Below, one piece after another: positions 1 through 5,281 of a stretch of DNA of 6,884 nt (the stretch's first letter is position 1; the number at the start of each line of letters is the position of its first letter). Made by a program: the position numbers and the translations under genes. Below the pieces are notes generated by a model. It ran no database searches and was not told the DNA's origin. It saw only the letters and a list, made by a program, of their open reading frames with translations. The DNA is from a bacterium (lineage in GTDB: Bacteria > Verrucomicrobiota > Verrucomicrobiia > Limisphaerales > UBA11358): NCBI GenBank assembly GCA_021781185.1, contig JAJXXI010000712.1:1-6884 (forward strand). Direction: 5' to 3'.

Positions 1-1
1 C

Positions 2-2113
2 GAGCCGCTGACGGCGCCCGACCGGCTGGCGTCCGCCTTCCTGCGAAATTCGCGCGCGGAAAAACTTCAGCCGCTGCCGATGGATGACGCCATCGCGCAA
101 ACCGCGTCGCGCCTGCAAAAAATCATTGCCCAGCACGGTCCGGACTCGGTCGCGCTTTACGTTTCCGGCCAGCTTTCGATGGAGTCGCAGTATCTCGCGG
201 GCAAACTGGCGAAGGGATTTTGGCGGACGAACAACATTGATTCCAACTCGCGCCTTTGCATGGCCAGCGCGGCGAGCGGTTATAAACTTTCGCTCGGCGC
301 GGATGGCCCGCCGGGATCGTATCAGGACATTGACCGGCTGGACTGCGCGCTGGTCATCGGGGCCAACATGGCCGAATGCCATCCGATTTTGTTTCTGCGC
401 CTGCTTGACCGCAAAAAACGTGGCGCGAAAATCATCGTCACGGACCCGCGCCGCACGCCGACGGCGGACAAGGCGGATTTGTTCCTGCAAATCAAACCCG
501 GCACGGATCTCGCCTTGTTGAACGGCCTGCTGCACCTGCTCGAAAGGGCCGGTCGCGTGGACGAAAAATTCATCGCGCAAAGCACCGAAGGCTGGGCGGA
601 GCTGAAAATGTTGCTGCCGGAATACCCGCCGGAGCGCGTCGCGCATCTGACGGGCCTGCGCGCAGAAGACCTTCAAACCGCCGCGCGCTGGATCGGCGAA
701 TCGCCGGAATTCACGACGTTTTGGACGATGGGCCTGAACCAAAGCACGCACGGCACCTGGCAGACCAACGCCATCTGTAATTTGCATCTGGCCACGGGAA
801 AAATCTGCCGGCCCGGCAGCGGCCCGTTTTCGCTGACCGGCCAGCCCAACGCGATGGGCGGCCGCGAAGTCGGCTATTTGAGCCATTCTTTGCCGGGCCA
901 GCGATCGGTGACGGACGCGGATGACCGCGTGGCGATTGAAAACATTTGGGGCGTGCCGGCGGGGACAATCTCGCCGAAGCCCGGACTCGACGCGGTGGCG
1001 CTGTTCAAAAAAATGGCAGCCGGCGAAGTGAAAGCCGTTTGGATCATCGGCACCAATCCCGTCGCCTCCATGCCGAACCGCAGCCGCATCATCGCGGCGT
1101 TGCAGCGCGCGGAACTCGTCATCGTCCAGGACGCTTTTCATCCGACCGAGACGACGCGTTACGCCGACATTCTGCTGCCGGGCGCGCTCTGGGCCGAGGC
1201 CGAGGGCACGATGGTCAATTCCGAGCGCAACGTCACGCTCATGCCGCGCGCGGTTGCGCCGCCCGGCGAAGCGCGGCCCGACTGGCAGATCATCGCGCAA
1301 GTCGCGCAGCGGATGGGCTTCGGAGCGCATTTCAACCATGCCAACGCCGGTGAGGTGTTCGATGAAATCCGGCGGACGTGGAACGCCAAAACCGGCTACG
1401 ATCTGCGCGGCATGGATTTTGCGAAATTGCGGGAACATCCACGCCAATGGCCATGCGCACCGGAAGCGCAAGCCGGTGAAACCATCCGTTACCTGCTGCC
1501 GGGAAATACCATTCGGTTTCCGACGCCGTCCGGGCGCGCCCAGTTTCTTGCCCGGCCGTTGCTGCCGCCCGCCGAGCAGCCGGACGCGGAATTTCCGTTT
1601 GTCCTGACCAACGGCCGCGTGGAGCACCAATGGCACACGCTCACAAAAACCGGCAAGGTCGCGTCGCTGAACCGGCTCAACCCCGGCGCGTTTCTGCAAA
1701 TCCACCCGGCGGACGCGGCGCAGCTTGGGGTGCATCAGGGCGGGCTGGTCAAGGTTGCCTCGCGCCGGGGGTTTGCGGTTTATCCGGCGCACGTCACGCC
1801 GCGCGTCCGGCCTGGCGAGTGCTTCGCCCCCATCCATTGGAACGACCAGTTCGGCGAGAACCTCGGCGTCAATGCGACCACTTCCGAGGCGGTGGATGAA
1901 ATTTCGTTGCAACCGGAGCTCAAGTTTTCCGCCGTCGCGTTGACCAAGGCGGCGGCGGGCGTGCCGGAAAATTTTTCCGCCGAGCAGAAAAATTACCTGT
2001 TGCGGTATCTGGCGCAGGTGCAGCCTCGCGGCCAGGGCGTGCCGGAAAACGCGCCGTTCACGCCGGCGCAGCGCGAATTCATCCGCGCGCTGCTTGCGCC
2101 GGCGGCGACGTGA
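2..2113 (+). CDS. nasA: Assimilatory nitrate reductase catalytic subunit, 5'-truncated by window
   Basis: Cytoplasmic molybdoenzyme that reduces nitrate to nitrite for nitrogen assimilation, using bis-MGD cofactor. The frame is open from base 2, so the true start and the N-terminal [4Fe-4S] domain lie outside the window. The ATG at 80 is internal: the codons before it (PLTAPDRLASAFLR) already read as family sequence. The Mo-ligand cysteine is visible in SNSRLCMASAASGY (Cys codon 257-259). The NasA/NarB signature GPFSLTGQPNAMGGREVGY follows at about 820-875. The C-terminal molybdopterin-dinucleotide-binding domain starts near 1600 (NGRVEHQWHTLTKTG) and includes HPADAAQLGV and ASRRGFAVYP. A tail of about 60 residues with two similar helical units follows (see the repeat entry); I see no BFD-type [2Fe-2S] cysteine motif there. 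It leads an operon with a MOSC protein and mobA, which fits its cofactor need. Other DMSO-reductase family members such as formate dehydrogenase or NapA are less likely because of the PNAMGGREVG motif. Confidence 0.93.
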   Translation, partial: EPLTAPDRLASAFLRNSRAEKLQPLPMDDAIAQTASRLQKIIAQHGPDSVALYVSGQLSMESQYLAGKLAKGFWRTNNIDSNSRLCMASAASGYKLSLGADGPPGSYQDIDRLDCALVIGANMAECHPILFLRLLDRKKRGAKIIVTDPRRTPTADKADLFLQIKPGTDLALLNGLLHLLERAGRVDEKFIAQSTEGWAELKMLLPEYPPERVAHLTGLRAEDLQTAARWIGESPEFTTFWTMGLNQSTHGTWQTNAICNLHLATGKICRPGSGPFSLTGQPNAMGGREVGYLSHSLPGQRSVTDADDRVAIENIWGVPAGTISPKPGLDAVALFKKMAAGEVKAVWIIGTNPVASMPNRSRIIAALQRAELVIVQDAFHPTETTRYADILLPGALWAEAEGTMVNSERNVTLMPRAVAPPGEARPDWQIIAQVAQRMGFGAHFNHANAGEVFDEIRRTWNAKTGYDLRGMDFAKLREHPRQWPCAPEAQAGETIRYLLPGNTIRFPTPSGRAQFLARPLLPPAEQPDAEFPFVLTNGRVEHQWHTLTKTGKVASLNRLNPGAFLQIHPADAAQLGVHQGGLVKVASRRGFAVYPAHVTPRVRPGECFAPIHWNDQFGENLGVNATTSEAVDEISLQPELKFSAVALTKAAAGVPENFSAEQKNYLLRYLAQVQPRGQGVPENAPFTPAQREFIRALLAPAAT
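1958..2113 (+). repeat. Two-unit protein repeat in the NasA C-terminal tail
   Basis: The tail of the nitrate reductase contains two units, each starting GVPEN: GVPEN-FSAEQKNYLLRYLA (from 1958) and GVPENAP-FTPAQREFIRALLA (from 2036), 78 bases (26 codons) apart. Each follows the pattern F-[ST]-x-x-Q-[KR]-x-x-x-x-x-x-L-A and looks like an amphipathic helix. A similar F-x-x-E-Q-K-x-Y-L motif occurs, as I recall, near the start of nitrite and sulfite reductases of related bacteria, so a docking role is conceivable but is inference. The DNA itself is only weakly repetitive, which points to an old duplication. Confidence 0.6.
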
Positions 2114-2128
2114 TGCCATTTTTCGCCC

Positions 2129-2587
2129 ATGAAAATTCGCCGTCTTTTCATTTCGCCGGGTCATAATTTTTTCGGTCACCACGGCCAGCCCGCCGGCGAA
2201 AACCCGGTCCTTGAAGTCGCCGAGATCGAATGCGTGGCCGGGCGCGGCATTCGCGGCGACCGTTTTTTTGATTTCAGGGAAAACTACAAGGGGCAGATCA
2301 CGTTTTTCGCGCAGGAAGTCTTCGAGTCGCTTTGCGCCGAATTGAAACTGGCCGGCAAGTCGCCGGGCGCGACACGGCGCAACGTCATCACGGCCGGCGC
2401 CGACTTGAACGCGCTCGTCGGAGAAGAGTTTGAAATCCAAGCGGTGAGGTTTCGCGGCATGGCCGAATGTTCGCCGTGCTATTGGATGGATCAGGCGTTC
2501 GCGCCCGGCGCGGAGAAGTTCCTGCAAAATCGCGGCGGTCTGCGCGCCCAGATTTTGTCCGACGGCATTTTGCGCGTGGTAAAATGA
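2129..2587 (+). CDS. MOSC domain protein (molybdenum cofactor-associated)
   Basis: A 152-residue stand-alone MOSC domain, of the family related to the C-terminus of Mo-cofactor sulfurase. These proteins are thought to bind or transfer molybdenum cofactor or sulfur through a conserved cysteine. Visible motifs are GIRGDRF (40-46), RRNVITAG (83-90), LVGEEFEI (97-103), ECSPC with Cys114 and Cys117, and a closing NRGGLRAQIL segment. Length is normal for the small MOSC class, with no signal peptide or membrane segment. It starts 15 bases after the nitrate reductase stop and its stop overlaps the mobA start as ATGA, so the three genes are one translationally coupled operon. The start ATG has no Shine-Dalgarno; a TTTTCGCCC pyrimidine tract sits directly in front of it. 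The context suggests cofactor handling for nitrate reductase, but the exact reaction is unknown. Confidence 0.88.
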   Translation: MKIRRLFISPGHNFFGHHGQPAGENPVLEVAEIECVAGRGIRGDRFFDFRENYKGQITFFAQEVFESLCAELKLAGKSPGATRRNVITAGADLNALVGEEFEIQAVRFRGMAECSPCYWMDQAFAPGAEKFLQNRGGLRAQILSDGILRVVK

Positions 2588-3147
2588 ACTTCAGCGCCGT
2601 CATTCTCGCCGGAGGCAAATCCTCGCGCATGGGCCGCGACAAGGCCTTTCTCGAATTGGACGGGAAGCCCTTGCTGGCGCGTCAAATTCAAACCGTTCGG
2701 GAAGCCGGAGCCGGTGAGGTATTCATTTCCGGGCGGGCGGACATGGATTATTCGGAGCCTGGCTGCCGCGTGCTGGCCGACCAATTTTCCGGGGCCGGAC
2801 CGCTCGCCGGCATCCACGCCGGACTTAACGCGGCGACAACTCCGTTACTGCTGGTGCTGGCGGTGGATTTGGTGGAAATGGATTCAACATTCCTGCGCGA
2901 ACTGACGCAAGCAGGCACGGGCGTGATTCCCCGAGTCGCCGGCAAAATCGAGCCGCTCGCGGCCGCTTATCCCGGCAAAGGCGCGAGCCTTGCCGAATTG
3001 ATGCTGCGCGAGGGAAAATTCGCCGTCCGGGATTTTGCCGAAGCGTGTGTGCAGGCCGGGCTGGCAAAGTTCGCGGATTTCCCCGTCACCACCTCAAGCC
3101 GGTTTCACAATCTGAATTCTCCCGCCGACCTGCCATGCCTGACTTGA
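2584..3147 (+). CDS. mobA: Molybdenum cofactor guanylyltransferase MobA
   Basis: Cytoplasmic enzyme that joins GMP from GTP to molybdopterin-Mo, giving the MGD cofactor that the upstream nitrate reductase requires. The 187-residue protein starts MNFSAVILAGGKSSRMGRDK, the nucleotide-binding LAGG-x-S-x-R-M-G-x-DK signature. DQFSGAGPLAGIHAGL (67-81) and the C-terminal FHNLNSPADL (matching the family's F-x-N-[LI]-N-[ST]-P-x-[DE]-L) follow. Asp95 in LVLAVDLVEM sits where the family usually has the metal-binding D-[ML]-P; the proline-phenylalanine part is replaced by Val-Glu, a mild oddity. The ATG at 2584 is chosen because it overlaps the previous stop (ATGA) and is the first Met before the signature; a longer reading from 2467 only adds out-of-frame MOSC sequence. 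Length is normal for MobA. Confidence 0.93.
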   Translation: MNFSAVILAGGKSSRMGRDKAFLELDGKPLLARQIQTVREAGAGEVFISGRADMDYSEPGCRVLADQFSGAGPLAGIHAGLNAATTPLLLVLAVDLVEMDSTFLRELTQAGTGVIPRVAGKIEPLAAAYPGKGASLAELMLREGKFAVRDFAEACVQAGLAKFADFPVTTSSRFHNLNSPADLPCLT

Positions 3148-3224
3148 ACCCAACGCAATGGACCGTCTTGCTGGCTGCCGTCCTCGCGGTCGCCTTTTTT
3201 TATTCGTCGGTCGGTCCCGGCGGC
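3135..3224 (+). pseudogene. N-terminal fragment of a TauE/SafE (TSUP) membrane exporter
   Basis: The ATG at 3135 lies inside the end of mobA (13-base overlap), as expected for the next gene of the operon. The first 30 codons give MPDLNPTQWTVLLAAVLAVA followed by FFYSSVGPGG. That is one membrane helix plus the start of the S-S-V-G-H-G-G loop typical of the TSUP/TauE-SafE sulfite and anion exporter family (His replaced by Pro here). The family normally has about 250 residues and 7-9 helices. Here the reading becomes arginine-rich, non-membrane sequence at about 3225 and stops at 3392, because the DNA has switched to moaA in another frame. So only the beginning remains, and a functional transporter is excluded. 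The family call rests on a short stretch. Confidence 0.62.
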
Positions 3225-3225
3225 G

Positions 3226-3909
3226 TGGCTCGCCGCGCTGACACAGCCGTTGCGCGACGCCGGTGTTCGCACGGTCAACGTGAGTCTCGATGCGCTGGAG
3301 CCGGAGCTTTACCGGCGCATCACCAGCGGCAATCTGGCCGACGTGCTGGCCGGCATCCGCGCCAGCGGCGGCGGCGGGATTTGAGCGCGTGAAACTGAAC
3401 AGTGTTTTGATGCGGGGTAAACCGAGTCGGAACTCTGGCCGCTGGTTTTGTTCGCGGCGGAACTCGGTCTGCCCTTGCGGTTCATTGAACTGATGCCATT
3501 GAGCCGGACGGAGGTGTTGACGGAGGAAAATTTTTTGCCGGTGGGTGAAGTCATGCGGCGGCTGCGCGAGAAGGACTACTTGATTCCCCAGTCCAACCGC
3601 CGCGAAGGCCACGGCCCGGCGAAGTATTACTGGTTGGAACGAACCGGCGCATTGGTCGGCTTCGTCGGCGCGCTGACAAACGTGGATTTTTGCGAAAGCT
3701 GCAACAAAATCCGGCTCACCAGCGACGGCAAACTGCGTCCATGTCTGGGAGATCATCTGGAAACTGATATGAAGCCCGCCCTGCGCCCAGAAATCAATGA
3801 TGCAGGTTTGTCAGTCTTGTTTCTCAAGACATTGAAGCAAAAACCGGCGGAGCATTCTTTTCATACGAACTACCAGCCGCGACGCGTCATGACCGCCATT
3901 GGAGGATGA
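3226..3909 (+). pseudogene. moaA: moaA remnant: GTP 3',8-cyclase lacking its N-terminus, with two frameshifts
   Basis: MoaA is the radical-SAM enzyme of the first step of molybdenum cofactor synthesis, converting GTP to 3',8-cyclo-GTP. Visible pieces in order: WLAALTQPLRDAGVRTVNVS and LDALEPELYRRITSG (from 3226); then, one frame over, AAAAGFERVKLNSVLMRG (about 3365-3418); then, back in the first frame, ESELWPLVLFAAELGLPLRF (from 3424), IELMPL, and the C-terminal cluster FCESCNKIRLTSDGKLRPCL. It ends with the family's terminal Gly-Gly at 3909. About 100 N-terminal residues, including the C-x3-C-x2-C cluster that binds SAM, are absent because the exporter fragment takes their place. In the first frame there is a TGA at 3382 and a TAA at 3418, between one apparent extra base (about 3360-3370, GCG run) and one apparent missing base (about 3419). 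Even with both shifts repaired the enzyme could not work. Confidence 0.88.
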
Positions 3910-3945
3910 TGCCTCATTAACCGCGCATCAACCTTTGGTAACAAT

Positions 3946-4190
3946 CTACGGCTTATGCCAAGTATGGCCGAGTTGCACCAGCAGATCGGCGGCGGCGATC
4001 GGTCCACCAGGTGCCGGCGGCGTAAAATTTACGGTTCATCAGTGGCTTGGCATCCCAACATGCACGAATTGAGTCCACAATCTACCAAGCCGTAACAACT
4101 TCATCACGGGGGATGAACAGCGTTGCATCGCTGGCAATGGCTTCGAACAGCAGACGTTCGTAAGCCTCCGGATTATAACCATTTGTTGAA
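3946..4190 (-). pseudogene. zwf: zwf remnant: C-terminal tail of glucose-6-phosphate dehydrogenase
   Basis: Read on the - strand from about 4190, the DNA encodes the end of glucose-6-phosphate dehydrogenase, the NADP-linked first enzyme of the pentose phosphate pathway. NPEAYERLLFEAIASDATLF is followed by IPRDEVVTAW, an in-frame TAG (4084-4082) where the family usually has an ordinary residue, then IVDSIRACWDAKP and FYAAGTW. After one extra base near 4006 the family sequence resumes as GPIAAADLLVQLGHTWHKP and stops at 3946. This matches the pattern A-Y-E-R-L-L, D-x-T-x-F-x-R-x-D-E-V-x-x-A-W, G-[ST]-W-G-P of the family C-terminus. The roughly 420 residues carrying the catalytic and NADP sites are missing, so it is inactive. 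Its 3' end faces the moaA 3' end across 36 bases, and its 5' end is fused to a recombinase fragment. Confidence 0.85.
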
Positions 4191-4476
4191 AAACACTTTG
4201 CAGCTTTTGCTGGTAGGTCGCCAAAGCATCACCGAAGGTCATTTTACCCTGCGCGGCCACCGTCTGTGCGGCGGCACGCTGCCGCTCCTCTTTATGAAAA
4301 TCGCCCAAGCGCAATTTGGCGACGCTTATACGGTCGGTTTTGAGCGTTTTCCAAATGAGCTTGCCGCACACGCGGATTCGCGCATAATAGTTTCCAGATT
4401 GAACGTGACGAACGAGGTTTGCCACGGGCGTTTTTTGCCACCGAGAGTCTGTATTAGCCGATGAATTGGCGTTCAT
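4190..4476 (-). pseudogene. N-terminal fragment of a tyrosine recombinase (site-specific integrase)
   Basis: From the ATG at 4476 the - strand reads MNANSS, then WQKTPVANLVRHVQSGNYYA, RIRVCGKLIWKTLKTD and GKMTFGDALATYQQKLQ. This is the arm-binding and beginning of the core-binding region of a tyrosine recombinase; I recognise the KTP-x-A-N-L-V-R-h-x-x-S-G-x-Y-[YF]-A-R-h-R-V-x-G-K-L type from verrucomicrobial genomes. After about 95 codons it runs without a stop into zwf DNA in the wrong frame and ends at 4039. The catalytic domain with the R-H-R-Y residues is absent, so it cannot recombine DNA. A TTG at 4521 could extend the reading, but it lies upstream of the -10/-35 elements, so ATG 4476 is preferred. 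The gene points away from the adjacent tRNA-Pro, 5' side to 5' side. Confidence 0.8.
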
Positions 4477-4482
4477 GCGTAT

Positions 4483-4512
4483 AGTATAGAAAACGCAAAT
4501 TGCAAAAGTCAA
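4483..4512 (-). promoter_or_regulatory. Sigma70-type promoter of the integrase fragment
   Basis: On the - strand, TTGACT (4512-4507) and TATACT (4488-4483) are separated by 18 bases, close to the vegetative consensus. The -10 box lies only six bases before the ATG at 4476, so transcription would start at or next to the start codon and the message would be nearly leaderless. No Shine-Dalgarno is present. Recognised by eye; not tested against background. Confidence 0.55.
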
Positions 4513-4543
4513 AAATTGCAATCTCCCAATAAAATCTATAGTT

Positions 4544-4620
4544 CGGAGCGTAGCTCAGCCTGGTAGAGCACTTGCTTTGGGAGCAAGACGTCGCAGGTTC
4601 GAATCCTGTCGCTCCGACCA
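4544..4620 (+). tRNA. tRNA-Pro (anticodon UGG)
   Basis: A complete 77-base cloverleaf. Acceptor stem CGGAGCG (4544-4550) pairs with CGCTCCG (4610-4616); D stem GCTC/GAGC (4553-4556 with 4566-4569); anticodon stem CTTGC/GCAAG (4571-4575 with 4583-4587). The seven-base loop TTTGGGA places the anticodon TGG at 4578-4580. The variable region is ACGTC, and T stem GCAGG/CCTGT with loop TTCGAAT spans 4593-4609 with one G-U pair. A73 and an encoded CCA end the gene at 4620. C1-G72 with A73 is normal for bacterial proline tRNA. This tRNA reads CCA and, with usual wobble, other proline codons. A TAAAAT at 4530-4535 could be its -10 box, with no convincing -35. It is the only undamaged gene in the decayed zone. 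Confidence 0.97.
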
Positions 4621-4832
4621 TCTCAAATTTAGGTTTGCTGAAAAGGACGCCCAGCAACCTGTCGCTCAACCTATCACACCCAGGCGAGCATATCAGGCTT
4701 GGACTGCGCTCGCGGAGATTGGTCGCCAGCTTCAAATTCTGGCCGCAGCGCAGAGGGGCAAGGGACGTTTCGTGTCCCGATTGCAACCACCACAATGCTA
4801 AGGGTGAAGCCGATTTCTTTCCAATTGAGTTT
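4621..4832 (+). other. No gene recognised downstream of tRNA-Pro
   Basis: About 210 bases without a supportable gene. Open frames here on the + strand begin inside the tRNA, and the long - strand frame reads back through it. Two short hairpins are visible: GGTTTGCTG/CAGCAACC (4632-4640 with 4652-4659, one bulge) and GGGACG/TGTCCC (4762-4778 region). Neither is followed by a T run, so I do not call terminators. Ten bases of the tRNA 3' part, CCTGTCGCTC, recur at 4658-4667. A + strand frame contains a Cys-x-x-Cys stretch (SCPDCNHHNAKG, near 4775-4810), but nothing else supports a protein. Confidence 0.5.
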
Positions 4833-5031
4833 CAGGCCATACCATTGCCGGTCTCCCTGCAGCATTCGCTCCAGGCCGATGGGGGACGTCCGCGTTCGCC
4901 TTTGGGATAGAAGGGTTCAATGACGGCCAGTAGTTTGGCCCAGAGAATGACCGTTTCCATGCGCGTAAGAAACTTTTCCCGGCGGGTGATCTTCTTTTGG
5001 CGGCAAATTCGGCGTGGGCGAAACTCGGCAT
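4833..5031 (-). pseudogene. IS5-type transposase, N-terminal remnant with two frameshifts
   Basis: The - strand reads MPSFAHAEFAAK from the ATG at 5031, then in a second frame KITRREKFLTRMETVILWAK, LLAVIEPFYPKGERGRPP, and in a third frame IGLERMLQGDRQWYGL down to 4833. Together they match the N-terminus of IS5-family DDE transposases (pattern TRRE-x-F-L-x-x-M-[ED]-x-V-[IV]-x-WA-x-L-[LC]-A-[LV]-IEP-[FHY]-YPK, GRPPIGLERML, QWYGL). The frame changes fall at an A run (- strand of 4995-4998) and a C run (4881-4885), each one base short. A few residues between ERML and QWYGL also look changed. Beyond QWYGL the similarity stops, so the catalytic domain with the DDE triad is gone. An alternative ATG at 5041 opens the second frame (MTHHAEF...), leaving the exact original start uncertain. 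Confidence 0.75.
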
Positions 5032-5094
5032 GATGCGTCATGCGCCAAGTTTAACCCGCCCGATTCCCGGCGACGCCACTGAATCCAAGCAAAT

Positions 5095-5113
5095 GGATTA
5101 AATCAGCGTTTCC
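5095..5113 (-). mobile_element. Possible terminal inverted repeat of the decayed IS5-type element
   Basis: On the - strand GGAAACGCTGATTTAATCC (5113-5095) lies 64 bases upstream of the transposase ATG, where an insertion-sequence end is expected. It has the look of an IS5-family terminal repeat, and TTAA directly outside it could belong to the target site. No matching second end is found in the window, consistent with loss of the 3' half of the element. This rests on position and general resemblance only. Confidence 0.3.
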
Positions 5114-5281
5114 TTAATAATACTAGCTGTTTGTGACGGCGGCCCCCCCAGCCAACTGCAATGCCGTCGAAGACCCCCTCCATCCCATGACGACTTGGTT
5201 GAAAATTCACCCCAAAATCACATTTCTCCTGCATGGATACGGCCAAGTGGCAAAAAATGGCCCACCATCCTGCCCGCCGCC

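Noticed and set aside
80..82. ATG at 80 as the true start of nitrate reductase
   Set aside because: The frame is open back to the window edge and the codons before 80 already match the family; the Fe-S domain must lie upstream.
2467..2583. Longer MobA start at 2467
   Set aside because: The extra 39 residues are out-of-frame MOSC coding sequence and come before the LAGG signature that begins MobA proteins.
3382..3384. TGA in moaA as a recoded selenocysteine or programmed frameshift site
   Set aside because: The sequence after it continues in a different frame, a second shift and a TAA follow, the N-terminus is missing, and no SECIS-like or slippery element is evident.
3094..3756. 220-codon - strand frame opposite mobA end and moaA
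   Set aside because: Antisense of clear moaA coding sequence with high GC at third positions; composition is low-complexity and matches no family.
4632..4660. Hairpin after the tRNA as an intrinsic terminator
   Set aside because: The stem has a bulge and an 11-base loop, and no T run follows.
4454..4795. 113-codon - strand frame containing GATGFEPATSCSQSKCSTRL
   Set aside because: This is the well-known antisense reading of a tRNA gene; the motif comes entirely from tRNA-Pro at 4544-4620.
4572..4910. Plus-strand frames starting inside the tRNA (for example one with RRRRFESCRSD)
   Set aside because: They begin in tRNA sequence and overlap transposase remnants on the other strand; no family resemblance beyond the tRNA artefact.
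5133..5281. Possible small gene downstream of the Gre-like gene (- strand MEGVFDGIAVGWGG stretch or + strand frame from 5133)
   Set aside because: No start context, no recognisable family, and the + strand frame is antisense to the Gre-like gene for half its length.
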